Assembly (NCBI GenBank): GCA_963746885.1
Contig: CAVVDM010000011.1
Coordinates: 310,001 to 374,000 of the forward strand
Direction: 5' to 3'
Source of the DNA: DATARH01 sp963746885
GTDB lineage: Bacteria > Pseudomonadota > Alphaproteobacteria > ATCC43930 > CGMCC-115725
DNA length: 64,000 bases
In this document: piece after piece, positions 50,543 through 60,701 of the stretch
Layout of the letters: each line of letters starts with the position of its first letter
Position numbering within the stretch: position 1 is the stretch's first letter
Notes under the pieces: generated by a model
Databases searched by the model: none
What the model was told of the DNA's origin: nothing
Seen by the model: only the letters and a program-made list of their open reading frames with translations
Position numbers and translations under genes: made by a program

Positions 50543-53309
50543 CTATTTCGCCGCCGCGTGCGCTGCGGTCGGCTCGACCCGGGCGGCGCAGAACTTGAAC
50601 TCCGGGATCTTGCCGAACGGGTCGAGCTGCGGGTTGGTCAGCACGTTCGCGGCCGCCTCGGCATAGCAGAACGGGATGAACACCATGCCGGGCGCGACAT
50701 TACTGTCGGCCCGCGCCTTCAATTCGATATGGCCGCGCCGGGTCGTCACCCGAACCGGATCGCCGGCGGCAAGGCCGAGCCGGCGCAGCTCGACGGGCGC
50801 CAAGCTCGCCGCGGCCTCCGGCTCGATCTCGTCGAGCACGCTGGCCCGCCTCGTCATCGCTCCGGTATGCCAATGCTCGAGCTGGCGGCCGGTGGTCAGC
50901 ACCATCGGGTATTCGGCATCGGGCTCCTCGGCCGGCGGGATGATCGCCGCCGGCACCAGCTTGGCGCGACCGGAAGGGGTCGGGAAACCCGAGGCCGAAG
51001 ACGATCTCGTTGCCGGGCTTGTCCTCGGCATCGCAGGGGTAGGTGACCGAATCCTCGCGCAGGAGCCGCTCCCAGGTGATGTTGTTGAGCGACGGCATCG
51101 CCAGTTTCATCTCCGCGAACACGTCGCGCGGGCCGCGGTAATGCCAGTCGAGGCCCATGTGCCGGGCGATCTCCTGGATCGTCTCGAGGTCGAGCCGGGC
51201 GTTGCCGGGCAGCGGCAGCGCGGCGCGGCCCATCTGCACCTGGCGGTTGGTGTTGGAGACGGTGCCGTCCTTCTCCGGCCAAGCCGATGCGGGCAGCACG
51301 ACGTCGGCATACTTCGCGGTCTCGGTCAGGAAGATATCCTGCACGACGAGGTGCTCGAGATGGGCCAGCGCCTCGCGGGCGTGCTGCACGTCGGGGTCGG
51401 ACATCGCCGGGTTCTCGCCCATGATGTACATGCCCTTGATCTCGTCGCGATGCACCGCGTCCATGATCTCGACGACGGTGAGGCCGGCCTTGTCGTCGAG
51501 CGGTGTCTGCCACAGCGCCTCGAATTTGGCGCGGACCGCCGGGTTAGCCACCGATTGGTAGTCGGGATAGACCATCGGAATGAGGCCGGCATCGGAGGCG
51601 CCCTGCACGTTGTTCTGGCCGCGCAGCGGATGCAGCCCGGTGCCCGGCCGGCCGATATGGCCGGTCACCATCGCCAGCGCGATCAGGCAGCGCGCGTTGT
51701 CGGTGCCGTGGGTGTGCTGCGAAATCCCCATACCCCAGAAGATGATGCCGCGCTCGGCGCGGGCGTAGGCGCGCGCGACATGCCGCAAGATCGCCGCGTC
51801 GATGCCGCAGATCGGCGCCATCTTCTCCGGCGAATAGTCGCGGATGTGCTCGCGCAGCTTCTCGTAATCCTCGGTGTGCGCCTGGATGTATTGGCGGTCG
51901 GTCAACCCCTCCTCGATGATCGTATGCAGGAAGGCGTTCAGCATCGCCACGTCGCGGCCGGGGCTGAAGCGCAGGGTCTGTGCCGCGTGCCGCACCAGCG
52001 AGTGGCCGCGCGGGTCCATCACAAAGACTTGCGCGCCGCGCTTCGCAGCCTGCTTGAAGAAGGTGGCCGCAACCGGATGATTCTCCGTCGGGCGCGCGCC
52101 GATGACGATGATGACGTCGGCGTCCGCGGCGGCGGTGAACGGCGCCGTGACGGCGCCCGAGCCGATCCCCTCCATCAGCGCAGCGACCGAGGAGGCGTGG
52201 CAGAGGCGCGTACAGTGGTCGACATTGTTGCTGCCGAAGCCGGTGCGCACCAGCTTCTGGAACAGATAGGCCTCCTCGTTCGACCCCTTGGCCGAGCCGA
52301 ACCCGGCCAATGCCCGCTTGCCGTCGCGGTCGCGGATATTGACGAGCCCCTGCGCGGCGCGGTCGAGCGCCTCCTCCCAGGTCGCCTTGCGGAAATGGCT
52401 GAACGGGTTGGCCGGATCGATGTTGACATCGTGCTTCGAGACGCCGTCCTTGCGGATCAAGGGCTCGGTCAGGCGGTCGGGGTGGTGCACATAGTCGAAG
52501 CCGAAGCGGCCTTTGACGCATAGCCGGTTATGATTGGCCGGCCCGTCCTTGCCCTTCACGGCGACGATATGATCGTCCTTGATCTGATAGGTCAGCTGGC
52601 AGCCGACCCCGCAATAGGGGCAGACGCTGTCGACCTCGCGATCGGGGGCGTTGGTGTAGGCGCCGTTGCCGTCGACCAGGGTGGCCGGCATCAAGGCGCC
52701 GGTCGGGCACGCCTGCACGCATTCGCCGCAGGCGACGCAGGTCGAGTTGCCCATCGGGTCGTCGAAATCGAACACGATCTTCTCGTTGTGACCGCGCCCG
52801 GCCATGCCGATCACGTCGTTGACCTGCACCTCGCGGCAGGCGCGCACGCACAGATTGCAGTGGATGCACGCGTCGAGCTGCACCGCCATCGCCGGATGGC
52901 TGCGGTCGGGCGCCGCGGGCGCGCGCTGCGGAAACCGGCTGTCGCTGATGTCGAGCGCATCGGCCCATTGCCACAGGCGCGAATCCGGGTCGTGCGCGGC
53001 GGCGCGCTCGGGCTGGTCGCCGACCAGCAACTCGAAGACGAGCTTGCGCGACGCTTTCGCCCGCTCGCTGGCGCTCTTCACCTTCATGCCCGCGCTCGGC
53101 TGGCGGATGCACGAGGCGGCGAGCACCCGCTCGCCCTCGACTTCGACCATGCAGGCGCGGCAATTGCCGTCGGCGCGATAGCCGGGCTTCGGCAGCCAGC
53201 ACAGATGCGGGATCTCGACGCCCTGCCGCGCCGCCACCTGCCAGATCGTCTCGCCCGGCTGCGCCTCGACCTCGACGCCATCGAGCGTAAAGCGGATCGG
53301 ATCGGTCAT
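50543..53309 (-). CDS. fdsA: NAD-dependent formate dehydrogenase, alpha subunit FdsA (one frameshift)
   Basis: The molybdenum enzyme subunit oxidises formate to CO2. From ATG 53309 it carries a [2Fe-2S] domain (IPHLCWLPKPGYRADGNCRA), histidine-ligated and two [4Fe-4S] sites (AVQLDACIHCNLCVRACREV; STCVACGECVQACPTGAL), the CPYCGVGCQL cluster and the MGD domain. The Mo ligand is Cys, not selenocysteine (NNVDHCTRLCHASSVAALME). The frame breaks near 50988-50990 (CCC run) within GLGFP; the rest (TPSGRAKLVPAAIIPPAEEP to HAAAK) is in another frame. Total is about 921 residues, normal for FdsA. Possible indel error. Confidence 0.92.
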
Positions 53310-53317
53310 GTGAGATC

Positions 53318-55019
53318 CTATGATTTCAGGTCTTCCGGGAAATGCTTCAGCACCATCCGTACCGGGTTCATCGCCGCCTGGCCGAGACCGCAGATCGAGG
53401 CGTCGCCCATCACCCGCGTCAGGTCGTTGAGCAGGCCCTCGTCCCAGCGCGGCTGGTGCATCAGCGCGACCGCCTTCTCGGTGCCGACCCGGCACGGAGT
53501 GCATTGGCCGCAGCTCTCATCCTCGAAGAAACGCAACAGGTTGAGCGCCACCGCCTTCATGTCGTCCTGGTCGCTCAGCACGACAACCGCGGCCGAGCCG
53601 ATGAAGCAGCCCTCGCCTTCGAGCGTGCCGAAATCCAAGGGAATGTCGGCCTTTGACGCCGGCAGGATGCCGCCCGAGGCGCCGCCCGGCAGATAGGCCT
53701 TGAAGAGGTGCCCGTCGGCCATGCCGCCGCAGAATTCGTCGATCAACTGGCGCGCGGTAATGCCGGCCGGCGCCAGCTTGACCCCGGGATCCTTGACGCG
53801 GCCCGACACCGAGAAGGTGTGCATACCCTGGCGCCCGTTGCGGCCCTGGCCGGTGACCCACTGCGGCCCCTTCTCGACGATGTCGCGCACCCAGTAGAGG
53901 GTCTCGACATTGTTGATCAGCGTCGGGCGGCCGAACAGCCCGACCTGCGCCGGAAAGGGCGGCTTGTGGCGCGGCAGGCCGCGCTTGCCCTCGATGCTTT
54001 CGAGCATCGCCGATTCCTCGCCGCAGATATAGGCGCCGGCGCCGCGCCGCAGGTGGATCCGGGTGTGCGGCGCCAGCCCCGCCGCTTCGAACGCCGCGAT
54101 CTCCCGCAGCAGGATCTCCCGGCATTGCGGGTATTCGTCGCGCAGGTAGATGTAGGAATCGGCCGCCTCCATCACCCAGGCGGCGATCAGCATCCCTTCG
54201 AGAAAGCGGTGCGGGTCGGTCTCGAGGAAGTAGCGGTCCTTGAAGGTGCCGGGCTCGCCCTCGTCGGCATTGACCGCGAGCAGCCGCGGCGCCGCCTCCT
54301 GGCGCACGAGGCGCCATTTGCGGCCGGTCGGAAAGCCGGCGCCGCCGAGCCCGCGCATCCCCGACTGCTCCAGCGCGGCGATCACCGCCTCGACCTGGCG
54401 CGCGCCCGACAGGCAGGCTTGCAACAGCCCGTATCCACCGCCGGCGCGGTATTCGTCGAGCCCGATACAGGCCGGGACCGCCGGATGCGTGTCGCGCGCC
54501 TTGACCGCCGCGGCGACGCTGTCCGGCGCTGGCGTGCTCGTGCAGCGCGTGGCCGACCGCGACGACCGGCGCCTTGTCGCAGCCGCCCATGCACGGCGCC
54601 CGCACGACCCGCACCCCGTCGCCGAGGCGCTGGCGCAGCTCGCCGAGCAGCGCGTCGGCGCCCGAGAGGGCGCAGGACAGGCTGTCGCATACCCGCACGG
54701 TTATCGGCGGCGGCGCCTCGTCGTCCATGACGATGTCGAAATGGGCGTAGAACGAGGCGACCTCGTAGATTTCTGCCAGCGCCAGCCGCATCTCCTCGGC
54801 CAGCGCGACGAGATGGCGCGCGTGCAGGCAGCCGAACTGGTCCTGCAACAGATGCAGGTGCTCGATCAACAGGTCGCGGCGCCGCTCGCGCTCCCCGAGC
54901 AATGCCTGCACCTCGGCAAGCGCCGTCGGGTCGAGCTGGCGGCCCTTCGGCTGGTTCGGGCCGCGCCGCCTCCCGGAGCCGGGATGGATGCGGCGATCGT
55001 GGGCTGGCTGCGAACGCAT
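53318..55019 (-). CDS. fdsB: fused NuoE/NuoF-like formate dehydrogenase subunit, FdsG-FdsB (one frameshift)
   Basis: From ATG 55019 the N-terminal third is a NuoE/FdsG thioredoxin-like domain: QPKGRQLDPTALAEVQALLG, DLLIEHLHLLQDQFGCLHA, EIYEVASFYAHFDIVMDDEA and the [2Fe-2S] Cys in VRVCDSLSC and VRAPCMGGCDKAP. The frame shifts near 54530 after HALHEHA. It then continues as NuoF/FdsB: GLGGAGFPTGRKWRLVRQEA (FMN), AVNADEGEPGTFKDRYFLE, GAGAYICGEESAMLESIEGK (NADH) and ESCGQCTPCRVGTEKAVALM (4Fe-4S). The two domains read as one fused protein of about 567 residues once the indel is removed. It delivers formate electrons to NAD. It ends 8 bp before fdsA. Confidence 0.9.
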
Positions 55020-55148
55020 AAGGCTATTCCAATACACTCTCAGGACGGGTTGAGCGCAGCGAAACCCATCCCGGCCGCGCCGATCGCGGGTGGGTCTCGC
55101 GCTGCTCGACCCAGACCCATCCTACGACGACCGGGATCGCCCTGGAAA

Positions 55149-56379
55149 TTACACCGCGCCGTCGTCGTGCAGCTGCTTGATATCAGCCGCGCCGTAGCCG
55201 AGCCAGCCCAGCACCTCGTCGGTGTGCTCGCCGAGCAAGGGCGAACGCTCCACCACAGCCGGCGAGTTCGGAAAGCTTGATCGGCATCCCGACCTGGACG
55301 TAGCGGCCGCGGGTCGGATGGTCGAGTTCGACCAGCATGCCGCGTTCGTAGAGCTCCTTGTCCTCGTAGATGTCCTTCATCGACAGGATCGGGCCGCACG
55401 GCACGTCGACCGCGTTGAGCGCCGCCATGACCTCGAACTTGGTCTTGGTCATCGTCCATTTCTCGATGATCGAGAAACATTCCGGGATATGCGACAGGCG
55501 CGCTTCGGGGGTCGCGTAATGCGAGTCCTCGATCAGCTCCTCGCGCCCGACGATCTTCATCAACGGCGCCCATGAGGGCGGCTGGATGATCACATAGACG
55601 TAATCGTTCTGGCCACCCGGGGCGCAGCGCAGGGCCGAGCCGGGCTGGCCGCCGCCCGAGGCGTTGCCGGCGCGCGGCACCGCGTCGCCGAAGCTCTCGT
55701 TCGGGTATTCCGGCAACGGGCCTTTCATGATGCGCTGCTGGTCGCGCATCTTGACGCGGCACAAATTGAGGACCGAATCGACCATCGCGACCTCGACGCG
55801 CTGGCCCTTGCCGCTGCGCTCGCGCTGGAAGAGCGCACCCAGGATGCCGGTGACGAGGTGCACGCCGGTGCCGCTGTCGCCGATCTGGGCGCCCGTCACG
55901 GTCGGCGGGCCGTCGTCCCAGCCGGTCGTGCTGGACGCCCCGCCCATGCATTGCGCGACGTTCTCATAGGCCTTGAAGTCGGCGTAGCGGCCGGGGCCGA
56001 AGCCCTTGATCGAGGCATAGATGATGCGCGGGTTGACCTCCTGGATGTGTTCCCAGGTGAAGCCCGCGCGGTCTAGCACGCCGGGGCCGAAATTCTCGAC
56101 CATGACGTCGCAGCGGCGGATCATCTCTTCGAGGATCTTTTTGCCGGCGGGCGCCTTCAGGTTGATCGTGATGCTGCGCTTGTTCGAATTCAGCATCGTG
56201 AAATAGAGGCTGTCCGCCCCCTTCACGTCGCGCAGCTGGCCGCGGGTGATGTCGCCGCGCCCGGGCATCTCGACCTTGATCACATCGGCGCCCATCCAGG
56301 CCAGCAGCTGGGTCGCGGTCGGCGCGGCCTGGACATGGCCCATGTCGAGAATGCGCACCCCTTCGAGAGCTTTGCTCAT
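55149..56379 (-). CDS. frc: formyl-CoA transferase (family III CoA-transferase; one frameshift)
   Basis: The Frc family moves CoA from formyl-CoA to oxalate. From ATG 56379: MSKALEGVRILDMGHVQAAP, TRGQLRDVKGADSLYFTMLN, SNKRSITINLKAPAGKKILE, FGPGVLDRAGFTWEHIQEVN, the catalytic Asp in VTGAQIGDSGTGVHLVTGIL and the glycine loop NASGGGQPGSALR. Near 55270 an extra base shifts the frame; read through, it ends NSPAVVERSPLLGEHTDEVL, GWLGYGAADIKQLHDDGAV at TAA 55149. About 409 residues. Lying directly upstream of the formate dehydrogenase genes on the same strand, it fits oxalate/formate breakdown; oxalyl-CoA decarboxylase is not in the window. Confidence 0.88.
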
Positions 56380-56510
56380 TGACTGATCTCCACCTCAATC
56401 TGCTGTCCCGCCACTGGCCGACCCGGTTCTCAGTCCGCTCGTCGCAGAAGAGCGGAACCCGGCTTGCGCCACGCGCGTGGGCGAACATTTGTAAGACCCG
56501 AACGTGGCAT

Positions 56511-56527
56511 TTGTATATGGTATATCA
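56511..56527. promoter_or_regulatory. AT-rich dyad upstream of frc-fds, possible GntR-type operator
   Basis: TTGTATATGGTATATCA is an AT-rich island with TATA half-sites spaced by three bases, in otherwise GC-rich DNA, about 130 bp upstream of the frc start. It resembles operators of GntR/FCD regulators. It is well placed to control the leftward frc-fdsGB-fdsA operon. No regulator gene is adjacent. Confidence 0.35.
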
Positions 56528-56592
56528 GAGGTCGGAGCAAGCCCTTCCGCAGCTCGGCGCAAGCGCGATCGGCTTGTCCCGCGACGGCGCAA

Positions 56593-57300
56593 TCAGCCCG
56601 AAGCCGGCGGTGCGAAGCGGCGGTAGAAATAGCCGGTCGATGCCCCGAGAGTCGCCCAGAACAGGAAACTGACGAGCGTCGCCATCACGGCAAAGCGGTG
56701 CGCCAGCGCGGCCGGTGCCGCTGCGGCCGGCGCGGCCGGCTGCGGCGCGCCATAAAGCTGCGGCAGGACGATCAGCAGCACGGCGAGGACTGCGTAAGCG
56801 GGCCGCCGGGTAAACGCGAGCAGCGCCAGCCCGCCGCCGGTCATCGCGGCGGTGGCCAGCCACCACAGTTGGCGAGCCGGGAGCGGCGCGGCGGCCGTCC
56901 CCGGCACCTCCGGCGGCAACCCGATCCCCGGCGCCAGGGTGAAGACGGCGAAGCCAGCGAGGCCCCAGAACAGTCCTTCGCGCCAGCCGCCCTCGCCGCC
57001 GCGCAGGCTGAGCCCGGCCGCCAGCATCAGGGCAAACCCGATCGCGGCCAACAGGTCGGCGACAAGTGTGAAGCCGGCCCGCTCAACCCCGTTCTCGGGC
57101 GCCCAGGCCGGGGCGGCCTCGTAATGCGCCGCTCCCGGCGAATGGACGTAAGCAGGGCTGGCGTGCTGCGCTGCCGCCTCGTACACCTCGGCCTTCAGGA
57201 TCAGCGGCACTGTCGCGATCTGATGCGCAGCCGCGGCAAGAAGCCCTGACAGGAGCCCGGCGCATAACGCCGCGCAGACGAGGCGGCGGAATGCGCCCAT
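56593..57300 (-). CDS. cbtA: CbtA-family predicted cobalt transporter subunit
   Basis: This 235-residue membrane protein begins MGAFRRLVCAALCAGLLSGL, with HQIATVPLILKAEVYEAAAQ, then several hydrophobic helices (FTLVADLLAAIGFALMLAAG, GLFWGLAGFAVFTLAPGIGL, LWWLATAAMTGGGLALLAF) and the family-typical ending LGASTGYFYRRFAPP. CbtA is proposed to be the transmembrane part of a cobalt transporter with CbtB. It lies 22 bp downstream of cbtB. No cobalamin riboswitch motif was recognised upstream of the pair. Confidence 0.88.
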   Translation of the reverse strand: MGAFRRLVCAALCAGLLSGLLAAAAHQIATVPLILKAEVYEAAAQHASPAYVHSPGAAHYEAAPAWAPENGVERAGFTLVADLLAAIGFALMLAAGLSLRGGEGGWREGLFWGLAGFAVFTLAPGIGLPPEVPGTAAAPLPARQLWWLATAAMTGGGLALLAFTRRPAYAVLAVLLIVLPQLYGAPQPAAPAAAAPAALAHRFAVMATLVSFLFWATLGASTGYFYRRFAPPASG

Positions 57301-57322
57301 CGCGCCCGGCGTCAGTGGCAGA

Positions 57323-57517
57323 TCAGTGGCAGGGGAACGCCAGCGAATGCCGCGTGTCGTGCGCCGCGTTGTGCAGCACGGCGATCGGCGAGAAGCCGAC
57401 CCCCCAGACCAAGAATGCGCCGAGCAGGGCGGCCATCACGGCCGCGACAAGCGTCTCCGACCGCGATCCGCTTTGCGTTGCGGCCCGCCGCCGTGCGCCG
57501 ATGGTCTGCGCCTGCAT
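57323..57517 (-). CDS. cbtB: CbtB-family predicted cobalt transporter subunit
   Basis: The 64-residue protein starts at ATG 57517 (GGAGGAGC upstream). One transmembrane helix, LVAAVMAALLGAFLVWGVGF, is followed by the C-terminal His-rich metal motif VLHNAAHDTRHSLAFPCH, which is diagnostic for CbtB. It pairs with CbtA downstream. The segment before the helix is short and polar. Role in cobalt uptake comes from the family only. Confidence 0.88.
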   Translation of the reverse strand: MQAQTIGARRRAATQSGSRSETLVAAVMAALLGAFLVWGVGFSPIAVLHNAAHDTRHSLAFPCH

Positions 57518-57600
57518 CAAGCTCCTCCCCCCGCCAACCGCAAATTACCGAGTTACGGTCGGCAATCTAGCGACGACGGCGTGCCCTGCCTAGCGCGGCG

Positions 57601-58365
57601 CTAGAAGGCAGCGCGGCGCAGCATGCCGAGCCCGCCCACCGCCAGGATGCACAGCACCAGCGCGCGAAACAGGGCGGGCGGAAAGCGCCCCCGCAACCAG
57701 CGCCCGATCACCACGCCGAGCTGGATCGGCAGCATCGCAGCGGCCGACACCGCAACGTCCGCCGCCGACAGCGTGCCGCTGCCGCCGAGCGCCAAAAGCA
57801 GCGTACCGCTCGCCGCCAGGAACAGGATCGCGATGTACTTGACGAAGAGTTCCGGGCGCAGGCCGAGCCCGACCAGATAGGCAATGACCGGCGGGCCGAA
57901 CATCCCCGACAGGCCGCCGAGCACACCCGCCGCGAGGCCGACTAGCGGTCCGGCCCAGCCCTCGACCGAGCGGCTCAACACGAGGCGCGGCTGGCACAGC
58001 AGCCATCCGGCCAGCACCAACAGGATTGTGCCGACAATCGCGTTGAGCAATGCCCGGTCGATGCTGAGCAACAGATGGACACCGCCCAAGGTGCCGCACA
58101 CGATCGCCAGCAGCATCGGCCACAGGCGGCGCAACGCCTCCCCGGTGCCGCCCGTTTCCATCGCCTGGCCAATATTGGTCGCGATGATCGGCACGGTTAG
58201 GAGCCCGATCACCGCCGGCAGATCGAGGAATTGCGCGGACAACGGCACCGAAACGAGCGGCAGCCCGATGCCGAGCGCGCCCTTTGTCGAGCCACCGAGG
58301 ATCAACACGGCGATGAGAGCGAGCGCCGCCAGTGGCGACAAGTGCAGGATGGCCTGGAGCAGCAT
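57601..58365 (-). CDS. TSUP (TauE/SafE) family membrane transporter
   Basis: This 254-residue protein has about eight predicted membrane helices. The two TSUP half-repeats are seen in LILGGSTKGALGIGLPLVSV and GVLGGLSGMFGPPVIAYLVG. The family moves sulfite, sulfoacetate or other small anions. It lies upstream of cbtB on the same strand with an 83-bp gap, so co-transcription is possible but not shown. Its substrate cannot be predicted here. Confidence 0.85.
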   Translation of the reverse strand: MLLQAILHLSPLAALALIAVLILGGSTKGALGIGLPLVSVPLSAQFLDLPAVIGLLTVPIIATNIGQAMETGGTGEALRRLWPMLLAIVCGTLGGVHLLLSIDRALLNAIVGTILLVLAGWLLCQPRLVLSRSVEGWAGPLVGLAAGVLGGLSGMFGPPVIAYLVGLGLRPELFVKYIAILFLAASGTLLLALGGSGTLSAADVAVSAAAMLPIQLGVVIGRWLRGRFPPALFRALVLCILAVGGLGMLRRAAF

Positions 58366-58422
58366 CGGCGCAGGATATACAGGGGCGCGGCCGGATGGGC
58401 AGTGTTGTGGCGCGACCGATCG

Positions 58423-60564
58423 CTACGGCTTGAACAGCGTGCCGGCGGCCAACGCGTCCTGAAGCTGAACCTGCGTCACGCCGAGCAGCAGCATGACCGT
58501 GCCATCCGGCAGGGTGATTTGCGTGCCGATGCCGGTCGACTGCGATGTCGCCACGATCTGCTGGTTCGTCGCCGCGCTCTCGTTCGGATAAAAGAAGAAG
58601 TCGTTTGCCGCATCGAACGTGCCGGCCGCACCGCCGAGCGTCACCCGCGCCGAAGAACTGCCGGCAACCGAATCGTTTGTGCCGAACCCGATCGTGGCGC
58701 CGGCGATCGAAGTCGAGTGACCGAACAGGTGGGCTCCGCCGGCGCTCGTGCTATTGCCGACGCCGATCCGGTCGCTGCTGCCGCCCCACACCGAATCGGC
58801 GCCGTTGCCAGCGACGATCGTGTCCGCAACCGCGAACTGTGCCGCGCCGGCGCTGAAGGCGTTGATCGTCGCGTTACTGGTCGTGCCCGACAAATCGATC
58901 AGGTCGCCGCCGGCAAGGTTCGGGTTGTAACTCAGGCTTGAGGTCCCGCCGACGATCGTGTCGCCGCTGCCCGCCTCCGCAGAGCCGATGATGATATCGG
59001 TGGGCCCAGCCGCGCCGCCCGAGCCGAGCTGTATCTTCGACCCGCCGCCCGACCCGTCTGCGTACTGTGCGCCGCTGCCGAGGCCGATCGAATCGCCGGC
59101 GCCGCCATAGACCGACGCGGCGCCGGCGCCGAGCGTCACCGCGATGTTGCCGGCGGTTGCGTTGATCGTGGCGTTGCCGGTCTGCGCCGCGAAGTCGACG
59201 ACATCTCCCTTGCCAAGCGCCTGGACCTGCACCGAAGCCGCGCCGCCGCCGAGCGTGTCGAGCGCAGTCCCGCCCGACGCAATCGAGCCGATGATCGTGT
59301 CGGTGCCGCCGGACCCGACAACGATCCGCGCGCCGCCCGCCGTGCCGTCGACATATTGGCTGACCGTGCCAAAGCTGACCGTGGCGCCGGCCGCGGCGTA
59401 AACGGTTGCCCCGCCGCCGCCGAGGGTCAGTTGGACGCTGCCCGCTGTCGCGTTGATCGTCGCATTGCCGGTCTGTGCCGCGAAATCGACCTGGTCGCCG
59501 CGGCCCAGCGCCTGGATCTGCACCGCCGCCGCGCCGCCCCGAAGAGTGTCGGTGCCGGTCCCGGAGATGGCGCCGATGAGCGTGTCGGTCCCGCCCGATC
59601 CGACCCCTATCACCATGTTGCCGGCGCTGCCGTCGACATAGGTGCTGCCGGCGCCCGCGACGATCGCATCGCCCGGCCCGCCGAACACCGTCGTGGCGCC
59701 GCTGCCGCCGACGACCAACTCCGAGCCGGCAAGGGTATTGATCACCGCCGAACCCGAGCCGCCGACGATCGTGTCGCCAGCGGCGCCAAGCACCGTCGAC
59801 GGGGTCGCGCTGAGGACGATCAGCTGGTTGCCGGATGCCGCCGACGCGTAGCCGAGGACGTCCATCACCGTGAAATCGCCGGCCGTGAACGGGTCGTTCG
59901 GCCCGCCGAACGCGTTGAAGGCGTCGGGGGTCGCACCGGCCCAGTCGCCCGGATCGCTGGTGCTGTCGAAAGTGTTGATCGCGGTCTTGCCGCCGTCGAT
60001 CGAGAAATAGGCGCCGTATGCCGCAGACGGGGCGAGGACTCCGGGAGCGGTGTAGCGAAACAGGTCGAGCACCGAGAATTCGCTGAAATTGGCGGGATCG
60101 CCCATATACGCGACGCGGCCCATCGCGTGGGTCAGCTCGTGCTCGATCACGCCGACGCCGACGTTGCCCCGAAACCCGACGTTGCCATCGGTGATCGAGG
60201 CATTGGCGGCAATCAGGCCCAAGGCCTTTTCCTCGGCGCCTCCGATAAAGAACGTGCCGCCGCCGGTCGGGTCGGTCGCCGGCAGGTTTGCCACCGCCAT
60301 TGCATCGGCCGCCGAGCTTATGTTGCCGGCAAGCGCCGCCTTCACTTGCGCGTAGGTGTAGGTTTTGCCCGCCAACGGCCCGCCTTCGCCGGTCACGTCG
60401 AACGGCAGCGGCGCGCCGCCGATCTCCCCCCAGCCGAGCTGGATATTGACCGTGATCGGGTTGGCAAAATTCTGATCCAGAAATTGCACCGCCTGGTTCA
60501 CCATACTGGTGAAACCCAGCGGCGCGTTCGAAACGCTCAAGTCATAACTGATATTGATCTGCAC
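58423..60564 (-). CDS. NF038122-type metalloprotease with C-terminal beta-roll-like repeats
   Basis: The 713-residue protein starts at GTG 60564 (GAGGGCAGG upstream). Residues 1-260 form a zincin-like domain with HELTHAMGR (HExxH, residues 142-146), SVLDLFRYTAPGVLAP and DFTVMDVLGYA, as in NF038122-type predicted metalloproteases. The rest is built of Gly/Asp/Asn/Ser repeats (GGSGATTVFGGPGDAIV, GSGGTDTLIGAISG), including two nearly identical 97-residue blocks. No N-terminal signal peptide is present; such proteins are usually type I secreted with a C-terminal signal (inferred). No secretion ATPase is nearby. Target unknown. Confidence 0.8.
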   Translation of the reverse strand: MQINISYDLSVSNAPLGFTSMVNQAVQFLDQNFANPITVNIQLGWGEIGGAPLPFDVTGEGGPLAGKTYTYAQVKAALAGNISSAADAMAVANLPATDPTGGGTFFIGGAEEKALGLIAANASITDGNVGFRGNVGVGVIEHELTHAMGRVAYMGDPANFSEFSVLDLFRYTAPGVLAPSAAYGAYFSIDGGKTAINTFDSTSDPGDWAGATPDAFNAFGGPNDPFTAGDFTVMDVLGYASAASGNQLIVLSATPSTVLGAAGDTIVGGSGSAVINTLAGSELVVGGSGATTVFGGPGDAIVAGAGSTYVDGSAGNMVIGVGSGGTDTLIGAISGTGTDTLRGGAAAVQIQALGRGDQVDFAAQTGNATINATAGSVQLTLGGGGATVYAAAGATVSFGTVSQYVDGTAGGARIVVGSGGTDTIIGSIASGGTALDTLGGGAASVQVQALGKGDVVDFAAQTGNATINATAGNIAVTLGAGAASVYGGAGDSIGLGSGAQYADGSGGGSKIQLGSGGAAGPTDIIIGSAEAGSGDTIVGGTSSLSYNPNLAGGDLIDLSGTTSNATINAFSAGAAQFAVADTIVAGNGADSVWGGSSDRIGVGNSTSAGGAHLFGHSTSIAGATIGFGTNDSVAGSSSARVTLGGAAGTFDAANDFFFYPNESAATNQQIVATSQSTGIGTQITLPDGTVMLLLGVTQVQLQDALAAGTLFKP
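58960..59540 (-). repeat. 291-bp coding repeat within the metalloprotease
   Basis: The segment coding for GDQVDFAAQTGNATINATAG and its neighbours recurs with a 291-bp (97-codon) period as GDVVDFAAQTGNATINATAG; the best-matching cores are at about 59149-59215 and 59440-59506. A third, more diverged unit follows. The repeats keep frame, so they reflect domain duplication in the beta-roll region. Confidence 0.75.
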
Positions 60565-60701
60565 GACCTGCCCTCACCGCCGGCAAACGGACACGCCGGC
60601 GGTTCAAAAAATACGCGGCGCGCAATTGGCACGAATTTTACCACGAGTCCAGCGCAGTTCTTGAACGCTCGAGGGCGGCGAAATGTTCAGCGGTTCGCGC
60701 C

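Noticed and set aside
50676..52523. 615-codon rightward frame opposite fdsA
   Set aside because: Antisense shadow of a conserved molybdoenzyme gene; no motifs of its own.
57518..57600. Cobalamin riboswitch upstream of cbtB
   Set aside because: Only about 80 bp separate cbtB from the next gene and no B12-box-like sequence or fold was recognised.
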